Of a stretch of 15,119 nt of DNA, positions 14,180-15,119 are shown in pieces. Numbering within the stretch: the first letter of the stretch is position 1; each line of letters starts with the position of its first letter. Source of the DNA: an uncultured Prochlorococcus sp. Its GTDB lineage: Bacteria; Cyanobacteriota; Cyanobacteriia; PCC-6307; Cyanobiaceae. A model generated the notes under the pieces. It did not search any database and was not told where the DNA came from. It saw nothing but the letters and a program-made list of their open reading frames with translations. The stretch spans positions 1-15,119 of the forward strand of contig CACGGY010000021.1 in assembly GCA_902572675.1 (NCBI GenBank), given 5' to 3'. The translations under genes and the position numbers were made by a program.

Positions 14180-15076
14180 ATGACAGTTGCATGGGTATTC
14201 CCTGGACAGGGTTCACAAAAAATTGGAATGGCAAAACAAATTGAAAATTTGCCCAAGACAAAGGAAAGGTTTAGTTATGCATCTGAGATATTTGAGAGGA
14301 ATTTATTTGAAATTTGTGAGTTAGATACTGAACCAACCAATCCTCTTATTGATTTAAATAACACAAGAAATACACAAATTTGTCTTTTTTTAGTTGAATC
14401 AATTTTATTAGATGCATTAAAGGAAAATGGATTTAAACCAACTTATGTTGCTGGGCATAGTCTGGGAGAAATTACTGCACTATATTGTGCGGATGTTTTT
14501 TCATTCGAAGATTGTGTTTCTCTTATAAAAGAAAGGTCTCAATTAATGGTAAATGCTGGGAAAGGATCTATGGCAGCAGTAATTGGTTTTGATAGAAATC
14601 AACTGGATCTATTAGTGCAAAAAATTGATGATGTTGTAATTGCTAATGATAATAGCTCTTCCCAAGTTGTTTTATCAGGATCTACTGAAGCATTAGATAA
14701 TTTATCTAGGGAAATTTCTTGTAAAAGATTCTTGAAATTAAATGTTTCAGGTGCATTTCATTCACCATTTATGAAAGAACCTTCATCAAAATTTTCTGAG
14801 TATTTAAAACAGATTAAATTTAACAAGCCCTCTTTCCCAGTCATAAGCAATTATGAACCTTCGCTCTGTAGTGATTCAAACGAGCTTAAAATTAGATTAG
14901 AAAAGCAAATGTGTAATGGAGTAAGGTGGCGAGAAACTATGGATTTAATGTCAAAAGATAGTGATCTTCATATTGTTGAAATTGGTCCTTCTAATGTACT
15001 AAGCGGTTTAGTAAAAAGACATCTTAAAGATGTAAAAATTTCTCAAGTTTCATCTTATGATCAAATATCTTATTAA
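14180..15076 (+). CDS. fabD: malonyl-CoA:ACP transacylase
   Basis: Moves malonyl from CoA to acyl carrier protein, supplying FabH and the elongation enzymes. It is 298 aa from the ATG at 14180, normal for the family. Seen: the N-terminal FPGQGSQKIGMA (7-18), the nucleophile elbow GHSLGE with Ser94, the catalytic His194 in SGAFHSPFM, and the closing IVEIGPSNVLSGLVKR. The start is chosen for its Shine-Dalgarno and because homologues begin just before WVFPGQGSQ. It begins 14 nt after the fabH stop, in the same transcript. A further gene starts 8 nt after its stop. No defect is seen. Confidence 0.95.
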   Translation: MTVAWVFPGQGSQKIGMAKQIENLPKTKERFSYASEIFERNLFEICELDTEPTNPLIDLNNTRNTQICLFLVESILLDALKENGFKPTYVAGHSLGEITALYCADVFSFEDCVSLIKERSQLMVNAGKGSMAAVIGFDRNQLDLLVQKIDDVVIANDNSSSQVVLSGSTEALDNLSREISCKRFLKLNVSGAFHSPFMKEPSSKFSEYLKQIKFNKPSFPVISNYEPSLCSDSNELKIRLEKQMCNGVRWRETMDLMSKDSDLHIVEIGPSNVLSGLVKRHLKDVKISQVSSYDQISY

Positions 15077-15084
15077 TAATTTGT

Positions 15085-15119
15085 ATGAAAAATCATACTT
15101 TTCAAAAATTAATCTATGA
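15085..15119 (+). CDS. start of a downstream gene, probably a PlsC-type acyltransferase (partial)
   Basis: An ATG 8 nt after the fabD stop opens a frame that runs off the window after 11 codons (MKNHTFQKLIY). This is too short for identification by motif. The position after plsX-fabH-fabD, and my recollection that marine picocyanobacteria carry a 1-acylglycerol-3-phosphate acyltransferase here, suggest plsC. The competing TTG at 15081 opens a frame that closes with TGA at 15117-15119, so the ATG frame is the likelier one. Confidence 0.5.
   Translation, partial: MKNHTFQKLIY

Overview
The window reads as ordinary core chromosome of a marine Prochlorococcus, most likely a high-light ecotype. 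The base composition is strongly AT-rich by eye. The genes are cyanobacterial: NdhO, Ycf3, RpaA, RpaB/Ycf27, a UPF0367 protein and a plastid-type ECF ATPase. They are tightly packed on both strands. I see no insertion sequence, phage gene, CRISPR array, integrase or attachment site. Species and ecotype are inferred from remembered protein families, not from a search.

Layout. Positions 1-233 hold all but about two codons of ndhO. Leftward from there are a J-domain protein and cysK (probably one transcript). Positions 2054-3137 run rightward: a UPF0367 protein, an orphan ECF-type ATPase, a hairpin and tRNA-Asn(GUU), closed by a clear intrinsic terminator at 3162-3189. Positions 3140-4150 are the loosest part. 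They hold a leftward 119-aa hypothetical gene, a possible 29-aa ORF, a stop-free leftward frame without a usual start, and the rpaA promoter region with an HLR1-like motif. rpaA (4153-4935) meets holB tail to tail. holB, tmk and a copper P1B-ATPase form a leftward operon with junctions of -4 and 0 nt. ycf3 is divergent from the ATPase and converges on radA. rpaB starts a rightward block: rpaB, plsX, fabH, fabD, and the first codons of a probable plsC.

How the genes work together. The rightward block from plsX is a fatty-acid and phospholipid initiation set. FabD makes malonyl-ACP, FabH starts chains, PlsX makes acyl-phosphate for the first glycerolipid acylation, and the next gene is probably the second acyltransferase. 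NdhO (NDH-1 cyclic electron flow), Ycf3 (photosystem I assembly) and the copper ATPase (possibly feeding plastocyanin and cytochrome oxidase) relate to photosynthetic electron transport. RpaA (clock output) and RpaB (high-light response) are the two OmpR-type regulators that control such genes in model cyanobacteria, and both are encoded here about 6 kb apart. holB, tmk and radA serve DNA synthesis and repair.

I did not find an undescribed multi-gene system. The observations most worth following are a nearly uncharged, Val-striped repeat helix of about 65 residues in the N-terminal extension of PlsX, the HLR1-like motif overlapping a good core promoter before rpaA, the two unannotated-looking small frames around 3156-3353 and 3837-3926, and three convergent gene pairs only 2-11 nt apart with no terminator between them.
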